DNA from: Siphonodentalium dalli
Lineage: Eukaryota; Mollusca; Scaphopoda; Gadilida; Siphonodentaliidae
Reading direction: 5' to 3'
Assembly: GCA_032622095.1 (NCBI GenBank)
Contig: CP136064.1
Location: 1,554,001-1,618,000 of the forward strand
Length of the DNA stretch: 64,000 nucleotides
The first letter of the stretch is position 1, and the number at the start of each line of letters is the position of its first letter. The translations under genes were made by a program, and so were the position numbers. A model generated the notes under the pieces. It made no database searches. It was not told the DNA's origin and worked only from the letters and a program-made list of their open reading frames with translations. This document shows positions 25,033-38,882 of the stretch, in pieces.

Positions 25033-27091
25033 ATGTCAAATCTGGCCATATCCGAATCGGGTTGTCATTTACAATGACTACAGAAAATAAATATCTTCAT
25101 GTTGGAATGCAAATGTATGTTTAAAGAAACAGATGTATCTCAACTTAAAGGGACATAAGTAACACAGTCACCAACTTTAAGGGGTATCTGCTATAGACTG
25201 GTTCCATGGTGGAGTACTGTTGGATATTTTCAATTTGGCGCATGTTTCTCCCTACCGCGCCATGTCAAATCTGGCCATATCCGAATCGGGTTGTCATTTA
25301 CAATGACTACAGAAAATTAATATCTTCATGTTGGAATGCAAATGTATGTTTAAAGGAACAGATGTATCTCAACTTAAAGGGACATAAGTAACACAGTCAC
25401 CAACTTTAAGGGGTATCTGCTATAGACTGGTTCCATGGTGGAGTACGGTTGGATATTTTCTATTTGGCGCATGTTTCTCCATACCGTGCCATGTCAAATC
25501 TGGCCATATCCGAATCGGGTTGTCATTTACAATGACTACAGAAAATAAATATCTTCATGTTGGAATGCAAATGTATGTTTAAAGAAACAGATGTATCTCA
25601 ACTTAAAGGAACATAAGTAACACAGTCACCAACTTTAAGGGGTATCTGCTATAGACTGGTTCCATGGTGGAGTACTGTTGGATATTTTCAATTTGGCGCA
25701 TGTTTCTCCCTACCGCGCCATGTCAAATCTGGCCATATCCGAATCGGGTTGTCATTTACAACGACTACAGAAAATAAATATCTTCATGTTGGAATGCAAA
25801 TGTATGTTTAAAGGAACAGATGTATCTCAACTTAAAGGGACATAAGTAACACAGTCACCAACTTTAAGGGGTATCTGCTATAGACTGGTTCCATGGTGGA
25901 GTACGGTTGGATATTTTCAATTTGGCGCATGTTTTTCCATACCGCGCCATGTCAAATCTGGCCATATCCGAATCGGGTTGTCATTTACAATGACTACAGA
26001 AAATAAATATCTTCATGTTGGAAAGCAAATGTATGTTTAAAGGAACAGATGTATCTCAACTTAAAGGGACATAAGTAACACAGTCACCAACTTAAAGGGG
26101 TATCTGCTATAGACTGGTTCCATGGTGGAGTACGGTTGGATATTTTCAATTTGGCGCATGTTTCTCCATACCGCGCCATGTCAAATCTGGCCATATCCGA
26201 ATCGGGTTGTCATTTACAATGACTGCAGAAAATATATATCTTCATGTTGGAATGCAAATGTATGTTTAAAGGAACAGATGTATCTCAACTTAAAGGGACA
26301 TAAGTAACACAGTCACCAACTTAAAGGGGTATCTGCTATAGACTGGTTCCATGGTGGAGTACGGTTGGATATTTTCAATTTGGCGCATGTTTCTCCATAC
26401 CGCGCCATGTCAAATCTGGCCATATCCGAATCGGGTTGTCATTTACAATGACTGCAGAAAATATATATCTTCATGTTGGAATGCAAATGTATGTTTAAAG
26501 GAACAGATGTATCTCAACTTAAAGGGACATAAGTAACACAGTCACCAACTTAAAGAGGTGTCTGATTTAGAATGGTTCCATGGTGGAGTACGGTTGGATA
26601 TTTTCTACTTGGCGCATGTTTCTCCATACCGCGCCATGTCAAATCTGGCCATATCCGAATCGGGTTGTCATTTACAATGACTGCAGAAAATTTATATCTT
26701 CATGGTGGAATGCAAATGTATGTTTAAAGGAACAGATGTATCTCAACTTAAAGGGACATAAGTAACACAGTCACCAACTTTAAGGGGTATCTGCTATAGA
26801 CTGGTTCCATGGTGGAGTACTGTTGGATATTTTCAATTTGGCGCATGTTTCTCCATACCGCGCCATGTCAAATCTGGCCATATCCGAATCGGGTTGTCAT
26901 TTACAATGACTGCAGAAAATATATATCTTCATGGTGGAATGAAAATGTATGTTTAAAGGAACAGATGTATCTCAACTTAAAGGGACATAAGTAACACCGT
27001 CACCAACTTTAAGGGGTATCTGCTATAGACTGGTTCCATGGTGGAGTACTGTTGGATATTTTCAATTTGGCGCATGTTTCTCCCTACCGCG
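25033..27091 (+). repeat. Block matching 7,639-9,697 (offset 17,394 bp), left half
   Basis: The end of M110 and M111-M118 match the end of M34 and M35-M42. Markers in order are AAATTAATATC, CCGTGCC, ACAACGAC, TTTTTCC with GGAAAGC, two class A monomers, CTACTTGG with AAATTTATATC, and GAATGAAAATG. Identity starts after the C/T difference at 7638/25032 and ends before the C/T difference at 9698/27092. It is a dispersed copy of part of the 25-mer, 17 kb away within the array. Confidence 0.9.
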
Positions 27092-28214
27092 TCATGTCAA
27101 ATCTGGCCATATCCGAATCGGGTTGTCATTTACAATGACTACAGAAAATAAATATCTTCATGTTGGAATGCAAATGTATGTTTAAAGAAACAGATGTATC
27201 TCAACTTAAAGGGACATAAGTAACACAGTCACCAACTTTAAGGGGTATCTGCTATAGACTGGTTACATGGTGGAGTACGGTTGGATATTTTCAATTTTGC
27301 GCATGTTTCTCCATACCGCGCCATGTCAAATCTGGCCATATCCGAATCGGGTTGTCATTTACAATGACTACAGAAAATAAATATCTTCATGTTGGAATGC
27401 AAATGTATGTTTAAAGGAACAGATGTATCTCAACTTAAAGGAACATAAGTAACACAGTCACCAACTTAAAGAGGTGTCTGATTTAGACTGGTTCCATGGT
27501 GGAGTACGGTTGGATATTTTCTATTTGGCGCATGTTTCTCCATACCGCGCCATGTCAAATCTGGCCATATCCGAATCGGGTTGTCATTTACAATGACTAC
27601 AGAAAATAAATATCTTCATGTTGGAATGCAAATGTATGTTTAAAGGAACAGATGTATCTCAACTTAAAGGGACATAAGTAACACAGTCACCAACTTTAAG
27701 GGGTATCTGCTATAGACTGGTTCCATGGTGGAGTACGGTTGGATATTTTCTATTTGGCGCATGTTTCTCCATACCGCGCCATGTCAAATCTGGCCATATC
27801 CGAATCGGGTTGTCATTTACAATGACTGCAGAAAATATATATCTTCATGTTGGAATGCAAATGTATGTTTAAAGGAACAGATGTATCTCAACTTAAAGGG
27901 ACATAAGTAACACCGTCACCAACTTTAAGGGGTATCTGCTATAGACTGGTTACATGGTGGAGTACGGTTGGATATTTTCAATTTGGCGCATGTTTCTCCA
28001 TACCGCGCCATGTCAAATCTGGCCATATCCGAATCGGGTTGTCATTTACAATGACTGCAGAAAATATATATCTTCATGGTGGAATGCAAATGAATGTTTA
28101 AAGGAACAGATGTATCTCAACTTAAAGGGACATAAGTAACACCGTCACCAACTTGAAGGGGTATCTGCTATAGACTGGTTACATGGTGGAGTACGGTTGG
28201 ATATTTTCAATTTT
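27092..28214 (+). repeat. Tract M119-M124 that replaces M43-M48 at a constant offset
   Basis: Between the two blocks that match at offset 17,394 bp lies 1,123 bp in which the monomer series differs. Here it is CGTCATG, TTACATGG with TTTTGCGC, GAGGTGTCTG, CTATTTGG class A, AAATGAATG, then CTTGAAGG with TTACATGG. In the first copy (9,698-10,820) it is the AAATTAATATC, CCGTGCC, ACAACGAC, GGAAAGC series. The lengths are equal, so the offset is unchanged on the far side. Confidence 0.83.
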
Positions 28215-31033
28215 GCGCATGTTTCTCCATACCGCGCCATGTCAAATCTGGCCATATCCGAATCGGGTTGTCATTTACAATGACTGCAGAAAATAAATAT
28301 CTTCATGTTGGAATGCAAATGTATGTTTAAAGGAATAGATGTATCTCAACTTAAAGGGACATAAGTAACACAGTCACCAACTTAAAGAGGTGTCTGATTT
28401 AGAATGGTTCCATGGTGGAGTACGGTTGGATATTTTCTACTTGGCGCATGTTTCTCCATACCGCGCCATGTCAAATCTGGCCATATCCGAATCGGGTTGT
28501 TATTTACAATGACTGCAGAAAATATATATCTTCATGGTGGAATGCAAATGTATGTTTAAAGGAACAGATGTATCTCAACTTAAAGGGACATAAGTAACAC
28601 AGTCACCAACTTTAAGGGGTATCTGCTATTGACTGGTTCCATGGTAGAGTACTGTTGGATATTTTCAATTTGGCGCATGTTTCTCCATACCGCGCCATGT
28701 CAAATCTGGCCATATCCAAATCGGGTTGTCATTTACAATGACTGCAGAAAATATATATCTTCATGGTGGAATGCAAATGTATGTTTAAAGGAACAGATGT
28801 ATCTCAACTTAAAGGGACATAAGTAACACCGTCACCAACTTTAAGGGGTATCTGCTATAGACTGGTTCCATGGTGGAGTACTGTTGGATATTTTCAATTT
28901 GGCGCATGTTTCTCCCTACCGCGTCATGTCAAATCTGGCCATATCCGAATCGGGTTGTCATTTACAATGACTACAGAAAATAAATATCTTCATGTTGGAA
29001 TGCAAATGTGTGTTTAAAGAAACAGATGTATCTCAACTTAAAGGGACATAAGTAACACAGTCACCAACTTTAAGGGGTATCTGCTATAGACTGGTTCCAT
29101 GGTGGAGTACGGTTGGATATTTTCAATTTGGCGCTTGTTTCTCCATACCGCGCCATGTCAAATCTGGCCATATCCGAATCGGGTTGTCATTTACAATGAC
29201 TGCAGAAAATATATATCTTCATGTTGGAATGCAAATGTATGTTTAAAGGAACAGATGTATCTCAACTTAAAGGAACATAAGTAACACAGTCACCAACTTA
29301 AAGAGGTGTCTGATTTAGACTGGTTCCATGGTGGAGTACGGTTGGATATTTTCTATTTGGCGCATGTTTCTCCATACCGCGCCATGTCAAATCTGGCCAT
29401 ATCCGAATCGGGTTGTCATTTACAATGACTACAGAAAATAAATATCTTCATGTTGGAATGCAAATGTATGTTTAAAGGAACAGATGTATCTCAACTTAAA
29501 GGGACATAAGTAACACAGTTACCAACTTTAAGGGGTATCTGCTATAGACTGGTTCCATGGTGGAGTACGGTTGGATATTTTCTATTTGGCGCATGTTTCT
29601 CCATACCGCGCCATGTCAAATCTGGCCATATCCGAATCGGGTTGTCATTTACAATGACTACAGAAAATAAATATCTTCATGTTGGAATGCAAATGTATGT
29701 TTAAAGAAACAGATGTATCTCAACTTAAAGGGACATAAGTAACACAGTCACCAACTTTAAGGGGTATCTGCTATAGACTGGTTCCATGGTGGAGTACTGT
29801 TGGATATTTTCAATTTGGCGCATGTTTCTCCCTACCTCGCCATGTCAAATCTGGCCATATCCGAATCGGGTTGTCATTTACAATGACTACAGAAAATAAA
29901 TATCTTCATGTTGGAATGCAAATGTATGTTTAAAGGAACAGATGTATCTCAACTTAAAGGGACATAAGTAACACAGTCACCAACTTTAAGGGGTATCTGC
30001 TATAGACTGGTTCCATGGTGGAGTACGGTTGGATATTTTCAATTTGGCGCATGTTTTTCCATACCGCGCCATGTCAAATCTGGCCATATCCGAATCGGGT
30101 TGTCATTTACAATGACTACAGAAAATAAATATCTTCATGTTGGAAAGCAAATGTATGTTTAAAGGAACAGATGTATCTCAACTTAAAGGGACATAAGTAA
30201 CACAGTCACCAACTTAAAGGGGTATCTGCTATAGACTGGTTCCATGGTGGAGTACGGTTGGATATTTTCAATTTGGCGCATGTTTCTCCATACCGCGCCA
30301 TGTCAAATCTGGCCATATCCGAATCGGGTTGTCATTTACAATGACTGCAGAAAATTTATATCTTCATGTTGGAATGCAAATGTATGTTTAAAGGAACAGA
30401 TGTATCTCAACTTAAAGGGACATAAGTAACACAGTCACCAACTTAAAGGGGTATCTGCTATAGACTGGTTCCATGGTGGAGTACGGTTGGATATTTTCAA
30501 TTTGGCGCATGTTTCTCCATACCGCGCCATGTCAAATCTGGCCATATCCGAATCGGGTTGTCATTTACAATGACTGCAGAAAATATATATCTTCATGTTG
30601 GAATGCAAATGTATGTTTAAAGGAACAGATGTATCTCAACTTAAAGGGACATAAGTAACACAGTCACCAACTTAAAGAGGTGTCTGATTTAGAATGGTTC
30701 CATGGTGGAGTACGGTTGGATATTTTCTACTTGGCGCATGTTTCTCCATACCGCGCCATGTCAAATCTGGCCATATCCGAATCGGGTTGTCATTTACAAT
30801 GACTGCAGAAAATTTATATCTTCATGGTGGAATGCAAATGTATGTTTAAAGGAACAGATGTATCTCAACTTAAAGGGACATAAGTAACACAGTCACCAAC
30901 TTTAAGGGGTATCTGCTATAGACTGGTTCCATGGTGGAGTACTGTTGGATATTTTCAATTTGGCGCATGTTTCTCCATACCGCGCCATGTCAAATCTGGC
31001 CATATCCGAATCGGGTTGTCATTTACAATGACT
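28215..31033 (+). repeat. Block matching 10,821-13,639 (offset 17,394 bp), right half
   Basis: The 3' part of M124 and M125-M135 repeat M48-M59, including GTTGTTATT, the TAGAGTAC/TCCAAATCGG monomer, GTGTGTTT and GCGCTTG. Private differences are CCTACCTCGCC near 29,836, AAATTTATATC in M133 (near 30,355), AAAGAGGTG near 30,675 where the first copy has AAAGAAATG, and GGGACATAAG where the first copy has GGGAAATAAG. A fourth copy of the M49-M59 series lies at 20,115-22,7xx. Confidence 0.9.
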
Positions 31034-33677
31034 GCAGAAAATATATATCTTCATGGTGGAATGCAAATGTATGTTTAAAGGAACAGATGTATCTCAACTT
31101 AAAGGGACATAAGTAACACCGTCACCAACTTTAAGGGGTATCTGCTATAGACTGGTTCCATGGTGGAGTACTGTTGGATATTTTCAATTTGGCGCATGTT
31201 TCTCCCTACCGCGTCATGTCAAATCTGGCCATATCCGAATCGGGTTGTCATTTACAATGACTACAGAAAATAAATATCTTCATGTTGGAATGCAAAAGTA
31301 TGTTTAAAGAAACAGATGTATCTCAACTTAAAGGGACATAAGTAACACAGTCACCAACTTTATGGGGTATCTGCTATAGACTGGTTACATGGTGGAGTAC
31401 GGTTGGATATTTTCAATTTTGCGCATGTTTCTCCCTACCGCGCCATGTCAAATCTGGCCATATCCGAAACGGGTTGTCATTTACAATGACTACAGAAAAT
31501 AAATATCTTCATGTTGGAATGCAAATGTACATTTAAAGGAACAGATGTATCTCAACTTAAAGGAACATAAGTAACACAGTCACCAACTTAAAGAGGTGTC
31601 TGATTTAGACTGGTTCCATGGTGGAGTACGGTTGGATATTTTCTATGTGGCGCATGTTTCTCCATACCGCGCCATGTCAAATCTGGCCATATCCGAATCG
31701 GGTTGTCATTTACAATGACTACAGAAAATAAATATCTTCATGTTGGAATGCAAATGTATGTTTAAAGGAACAGATGTATCTCAACTTAAAGGGACATAAG
31801 TAACACAGTCACCAACTTTAAGGGGTATCTGCTATAGACTGGTTCCATGGTGGAGTACGGTTGGATATTTTCTATTTGGAGCATGTTTCTCCATACCGCG
31901 CCATGTCAAATCTGGCCATATCCGAATCGGGTTGTCATTTACAATGACTGCAGAAAATATATATCTTCATGTTGGAATGCAAATGTATGTTTAAAGGAAC
32001 AGATGTATCTCAACTTAAAGGGACATAAGTAACACCGTCACCAACTTTAAGGGGTATCTGCTATAGACTGGTTACATGGTGGAGTACGGTTGGATATTTT
32101 GAATTTGGCGCATGTTTCTCCATACCGCGCCATGTCAAATCTGGCCATATCCGAATCGGGTTGTCATTTACAATGACTGCAGAAAATATATATCTTCATG
32201 GTGGAATGCAAATGAATGTTTAAAGGAACAGATGTATCTCAACTTAAAGGGACATAAGTAACACCGTCACCAACTTGAAGGGGTATCTGCTATAGACTGT
32301 TTACATGGTGGAGTACGGTTGGATATTTTCAATTTTGCGCATGTTTCTCCATACCGCGCCATGTCAAATCTGGCCATATCCGAATCGGGTTGTCATTTAC
32401 AATGACTGCAGAAAATATATATCTTCATGGTGGAATGCAAATGTATGTTTAAAGGAACAGATGTATCTCAACTTAAAGGGACATAAGTAACACAGTCACC
32501 AACTTTAAGGGGTATCTGCTATTGACTGGTTCCATGGTGGAGTACTGTTGGATATTTTCAATTTGGCGCATGTTTCTCCATACCGCGCCATGTCAAATCT
32601 GGCCATATCCGAATCGGGTTGTCATTTACAATGACTGCAGAAAATATATATCTTCATGGTGGAATGCAAATGTATGTTTAAAGGAACAGATGTATCTCAA
32701 CTTAAAGGGACATAAGTAACACCGTCACCAACTTTAAGGGGTATCTGCTATAAACTGGTTCCATGGTGGAGTACTGTTGGATATTTTCAATTTGGCGCAC
32801 GTTTCTCCCTACCGCGTCATGTCAAATCTGGCCATATCCGAATCGGGTTGTCATTTACAATGACTACAGAAAATAAATATCTTCATGTTGGAATGCAAAT
32901 GTATGTTTAAAGAAACAGATGTATCTCAACTTAAAGGGACATAAGTAACACAGTCACCAACTTTAAGGGGTATCTGCTATAGACTGGTTCCATGGTGGAG
33001 TACTGTTGGATATTTTCAATTTGGCGCATGTTTCTCCCTACCGCGCCATGTCAAATCTGGCCATATCCGAATCGGGTTGTCATTTACAATGACTACAGAA
33101 AATAAATATCTTCATGTTGGAAAGCAAATGTATGTTTAAAGGAACAGATGTATCTCAACTTAAAGGGACATAAGTAACACAGTCACCAACTTAAAGGGGT
33201 ATCTGCTATAGACTGGTTCCATGGTGGAGTACGGTTGGATATTTTCAATTTGGCGCATGTTTCTCCATACCGCGCCATGTCAAATCTGGCCATATCCGAA
33301 TCGGGTTGTCATTTACAATGACTGCAGAAAATATATATCTTCATGGTGGAATGCAAATGTATGTTTAAAGGAACAGATGTATCAACTTAAAGGGGTATCT
33401 GCTATAGACTGGTTCCATGGTGGAGTACGGTTGGATATTTTCAATTTGGCGCATGTTTCTCCATACCGCGCCATGTCAAATCTGGCCCTATCCGAATCGG
33501 GTTGTCATTTACAATGACTGCAGAAAATATATATCTTCATGGTGGAATGCAAATGTATGTTTAAAGGAACAGATGTATCTCAACTTAAAGGGACATAAGT
33601 AACACAGTCACCAACTTTAAGGGGTATCTGCTATAGACTGGTTCCATGGTGGAGTACGGTTGGATATTTTCAATTTT
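30505..33677 (+). repeat. 14-monomer HOR family 5, copy 1 (3,173 bp, carries a 33 bp deletion)
   Basis: M135-M148. The series is CTACTTGG/AAATTTATATC, CTGTTGG class A, CGTCATG, CTTTATGGGG, CTATGTGGCG, TTTGGAGC, TTTTGAATTT with AAATGAATG, CTGTTTACATGG, CTATTGACTGG, GGCGCACG, GGAAAGC, a class A copy truncated by 33 bp, CCCTATCC class A, and TTTTGCGC class A. Copy 2 has the same order. Private changes here are GCAAAAGTATG near 31,297, GAAACGGG near 31,468, GTACATTT near 31,530 and TATAAACTGG near 32,751. Confidence 0.92.
33186..33381 (+). repeat. Short monomer M146, 196 bp, with a 33 bp deletion
   Basis: The sequence reads CAGATGTATCAACTTAAAGG across the junction near 33,383. Other copies have CAGATGTATCTCAACTTAAA, a 19-base spacer, then CAACTTAAAGGGG. 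The two CAACTTAAAGGG boxes are 31 bp apart, so a clean box-to-box slip would remove 31 bp. Here 33 bp are gone, removing TC in addition. The deletion joins two frames into a fortuitous 98-codon open frame at 33,221-33,517, which I do not regard as a gene. Confidence 0.93.
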
Positions 33678-36600
33678 GCGCATGTTTCTCCATACCGCGC
33701 CATGTCAAATCTGGCCATATCCGAATCGGGTTGTCATTTACAATGACTGCAGAAAATATATATCTTCATGTTGGAATGCAAATGTATGTTTAAAGGAACA
33801 GATGTATCTCAACTTAAAGGGACATAAGTAACACAGTCACCAACTTAAAGAGGTGTCTGATTTAGAATGGTTCCATGGTGGAGTACGGTTGGATATTTTC
33901 TACTTGGCGCATGTTTCTCCATACCGCGCCATGTCAAATCTGGCCATATCCGAATCGGGTTGTCATTTACAATGACTGCAGAAAATTTATATCTTCATGG
34001 TGGAATGCAAATGTATGTTTAAAGGAACAGATGTATCTCAACTTAAAGGGACATAAGTAACACAGTCACCAACTTTAAGGGGTATCTGCTATAGACTGGT
34101 TCCATGGTGGAGTACTGTTGGATATTTTCAATTTGGCGCATGTTTCTCCATACCGCGCCATGTCAAATCTGGCCATATCCGAATCGGGTTGTCATTTACA
34201 ATGACTGCAGAAAATATATATCTTCATGGTGGAATGCAAATGTATGTTTAAAGGAACAGATGTATCTCAACTTAAAGGGACATAAGTAACACCGTCACCA
34301 ACTTTAAGGGGTATCTGCTATAGACTGGTTCCATGGTGGAGTACTGTTGGATATTTTCAATTTGGCGCATGTTTCTCCCTACCGCGTCATGTCAAATCTG
34401 GCCATATCCGAATCGGGTTGTCATTTACAATGACTACAGAAAATAAATATCTTCATGTTGGAATGCAAATGTATGTTTAAAGAAACAGATGTATCTCAAC
34501 TTAAAGGGACATAAGTAACACAGTCACCAACTTTATGGGGTATCTGCTATAGACTGGTTACATGGTGGAGTACGGTTGGATATTTTCAATTTTGCGCATG
34601 TTTCTCCCTACCGCGCCATGTCAAATCTGGCCATATCCGAATCGGGTTGTCATTTACAATGACTACAGAAAATAAATATCTTCATGTTGGAATGTAAATG
34701 TACGTTTAAAGGAACAGATGTATCTCAACTTAAAGGAACATAAGTAACACAGTCACCAACTTAAAGAGGTGTCTGATTTAGACTGGTTCCATGGTGGAGT
34801 ACGGTTGGATATTTTCTATGTGGCGCATGTTTCTCCATACCGCGCCATGTCAAATCTGGCCATATCCGAATCGGGTTGTCATTTACAATGACTACAGAAA
34901 ATAAATATCTTCATGTTGGAATGCAAATGTATGTTTAAAGGAACAGATGTATCTCAACTTAAAGGGACATAAGTAACACAGTCACCAACTTTAAGGGGTA
35001 TCTGCTATAGACTGGTTCCATGGTGGAGTACGGTTGGATATTTTCTATTTGGAGCATGTTTCTCCATACCGCGCCATGTCAAATCTGGCCATATCCGAAT
35101 CGGGTTGTCATTTACAATGACTGCAGAAAATATATATCTTCATGTTGGAATGCAAATGTATGTTTAAAGGAACAGATGTATCTCAACTTAAAGGGACATA
35201 AGTAACACCGTCACCAACTTTAAGGGGTATCTGCTATAGACTGGTTACATGGTGGAGTACGGTTGGATATTTTGAATTTGGCGCATGTTTCTCCATACCG
35301 CGCCATGTCAAATCTGGCCATATCCGAATCGGGTTGTCATTTACAATGACTGCAGAAAATATATATCTTCATGGTGGAATGCAAATGAATGTTTAAAGGA
35401 ACAGATGTATCTCAACTTAAAGGGACATAAGTAACACCGTCACCAACTTGAAGGGGTATCTGCTATAGACTGTTTACATGGTGGAGTACGGTTGGATATT
35501 TTCAATTTTGCGCATGTTTCTCCATACCGCGCCATGTCAAATCTGGCCATATCCGAATCGGGTTGTCATTTACAATGACTGCAGAAAATATATATCTTCA
35601 TGGTGGAATGCAAATGTATGTTTAAAGGAACAGATGTATCTCAACTTAAAGGGACATAAGTAACACAGTCACCAACTTTAAGGGGTATCTGCTATTGACT
35701 GGTTCCATGGTGGAGTACTGTTGGATATTTTCAATTTGGCGCATGTTTCTCCATACCGCGCCATGTCAAATCTGGCCATATCCGAATCGGGTTGTCATTT
35801 ACAATGACTGCAGAAAATATATATCTTCATGGTGGAATGCAAATGTATGTTTAAAGGAACAGATGTATCTCAACTTAAAGGGACATAAGTAACACCGTCA
35901 CCAACTTTAAGGGGTATCTGCTATAGACTGGTTCCATGGTGGAGTACTGTTGGATATTTTCAATTTGGCGCACGTTTCTCCCTACCGCGTCATGTCAAAT
36001 CTGGCCATATCCGAATCGGGTTGTCATTTACAATGACTACAGAAAATAAATATCTTCATGTTGGAATGCAAATGTATGTTTAAAGAAACAGATGTATCTC
36101 AACTTAAAGGGACATAAGTAACACAGTCACCAACTTTAAGGGGTATCTGCTATAGACTGGTTCCATGGTGGAGTACTGTTGGATATTTTCAATTTGGCGC
36201 ATGTTTCTCCCTACCGCGCCATGTCAAATCTGGCCATATCCGAATCGGGTTGTCATTTACAATGACTACAGAAAATAAATATCTTCATGTTGGAAAGCAA
36301 ATGTATGTTTAAAGGAACAGATGTATCTCAACTTAAAGGGACATAAGTAACACAGTCACCAACTTAAAGGGGTATCTGCTATAGACTGGTTCCATGGTGG
36401 AGTACGGTTGGATATTTTCAATTTGGCGCATGTTTCTCCATACCGCGCCATGTCAAATCTGGCCATATCCGAATCGGGTTGTCATTTACAATGACTGCAG
36501 AAAATATATATCTTCATGGTGGAATGCAAATGTATGTTTAAAGGAACAGATGTATCTCAACTTAAAGGGACATAAGTAACACAGTCACCAACTTAAAGGG

Positions 36601-36974
36601 GTATCTGCTATAGACTGGTTCCATGGTGGAGTACGGTTGGATATTTTCAATCTGGCGCATGTTTCTCCATACCGCGCCATGTCAAATCTGGCCCTATCCG
36701 AATCGGGTTGTCATTTACAATGACTGCAGAAAATATATATCTTCATGGTGGAATGCAAATGTATGTTTAAAGGAACAGATGTATCTCAACTTAAAGGGAC
36801 ATAAGTAACACAGTCACCAACTTTAAGGGGTATCTGCTATAGACTGGTTCCATGGTGGAGTACGGTTGGATATTTTCAATTTTGCGCATGTTTCTCCATA
36901 CCGCGCCATGTCAAATCTGGCCATATCCGAATCGGGTTGTCATTTACAATGACTGCAGAAAATATATATCTTCA
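33678..36974 (+). repeat. 14-monomer HOR family 5, copy 2 (3,206 bp period)
   Basis: M149-M162, at offset 3,173 bp from copy 1 before the 33 bp deletion and 3,206 bp after it. The full 14 x 229 length shows that copy 1 carries the deletion. Private changes are GAATGTAAATG near 34,694, AATCTGGCG near 36,651, and CAAGGTGGAGTGC near 36,975 in M162. Identity ends at 33,769/36,975. Confidence 0.92.
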
Positions 36975-38771
36975 AGGTGGAGTGCAAATGTATGTTTAAA
37001 GGAACAGATGTATCTCAACTTAAAGGGACATAAGTAACACCGTCACCAACTTTAAGGGGTATCTGCTATAGACTGGTTCCATGGTGGAGTACTGTTGGAT
37101 ATTTTCAATTTGGCGCATGTTTCTCCCTACCGCGTCATGTCAAATCTGGCCATATCCGAATCGGGTTGTCATTTACAATGACTACAGAAAATAAATATCT
37201 TCATGTTGGAATGCAAATGTATGTTTAAAGAAACAGATGTATCTCAACTTAAAGGGACATAAGTAACACAGTCACCAACTTTAAGGGGTATCTGCTATAG
37301 ACTGGTTCCATGGTGGAGTACTGTTGGATATTTTCAATTTGGCGCATGTTTCTCCCTACCGCGCCATGTCAAATCTGGCCATATCCGAATCGGGTTGTCA
37401 TTTACAATGACTACAGAAAATAAATATCTTCATGTTGGAAAGCAAATGTATGTTTAAAGGAACAGATGTATCTCAACTTAAAGGGACATAAGTAACACAG
37501 TCACCAACTTAAAGGGGTATCTGCTATAGACTGGTTCCATGGTGGAGTACGGTTGGATATTTTCAATTTGTCGCATGTTTCTCCATACCGCGCCATGTCA
37601 AATCTGGCCATATCCGAATCGGGTTGTCATTTACAATGACTGCAGAAAATATATATCTTTATGGTGGAATGCAAATGTATGTTTAAAGGAACAGATGTAT
37701 CTCAACTTAAAGGGACATAAGTAACACAGTCACCAACTTTAAGGGGTATCTGCTATAGACTGGTTCCATGGTGGAGTACGGTTGGATATTTTCAATTTGG
37801 CGCATGTTTCTCCATACCGCGCCATGTCAAATCTGGCCATATCCGAATCGGGTTGTCATTTACAATGACTGCAGAAAATAAATATCTTCATGTTGGAATG
37901 CAAATGTATGTTTAAAGGAACAGATGTATCTCAACTTAAAGGGACATAAGTAACACAGTCACCAACTTAAAGAGGTGTCTGATTTAGACTGGTTCCATGG
38001 TGGAGTACGGTTGGATATTTTCTACTTGGCGCATGTTTCTCCATACCGCGCCATGTCAAATCTGGCCATATCCGAATCGGGTTGTCATTTACAATGACTA
38101 CAGAAAATAAATATCTTCATGTTGGAATGCAAATGTATGTTTAGAGGAACAGATGTATCTCAACTTAAAGGGACATAAGTAACACAGTCACCAACTTTAA
38201 GGGGTATCTGCTATAGACTGGTTCCATGGTGGAGTACGGTTGGATATTTTCTATTTGGCGCATGTTTCTCCATACCGCGCCATGTCAAATCTGGCCATAT
38301 CCGAATCGGGTTGTCATTTACAATGACTACAGAAATTAAATATCTTCATGTTGGAATGCAAATGTATGTTTAAAGGAACAGATGTATCTCAACTTAAAGG
38401 GACATAAGTAACACAGTCACCAACTTTAAGGGGTATCTGCTATAGACTGGTTCCATGGTGGAGTACTGTTGGATATTTTCAATTTGGCGCATGTTTCTCC
38501 ATACCGCGCCATGTCAAATCTGGCCATATCCGAATCGGGTTGTCATTTACAATGACTACAGAAAATAAATATCTTCATGTTGGAATGCAAATGTATGTTT
38601 AAAGGAACAGATGTATCTCAACTTAAAGGGACATAAGTAACACAGTCACCAACTTTAAGGGGTATCTGCTATAGACTGGTTCCATGGTGGAGTACGGTTG
38701 GATATTTTCAATTTGGCGCATGTTTCTCCATACCGCGCCATGTCAAATCTGGCCATATCCGAATCGGGTTG

Positions 38772-38794
38772 TGTTGTCATTTACAATGACAACA
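38772..38794 (+). other. 5 bp insertion with extended hairpin, monomer M170 (234 bp)
   Basis: GTTGTGTTGT replaces GTTGT, a tandem duplication of 5 bases. CAATGACAACAG replaces CAATGACTACAG. Together they give perfect 10 bp inverted arms, TGTTGTCATT and AATGACAACA, around the loop TAC. Ordinary monomers have only 6 bp arms (GTCATT, AATGAC). Confidence 0.92.
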
Positions 38795-38882
38795 GAAAAT
38801 AAATATCTTCATGTTGGAATGCAAATGTATGTTTAAAGGAACAGATGTATCTCAACTTAAAGGGACATAAGCAACACAGTCA

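Noticed and set aside
33221-33517. 98-codon open frame
   Set aside because: Produced by the 33 bp deletion in M146, which fuses two frames of adjacent monomers. It occurs once, and the intact equivalent at 36,394 stops after 61 codons.
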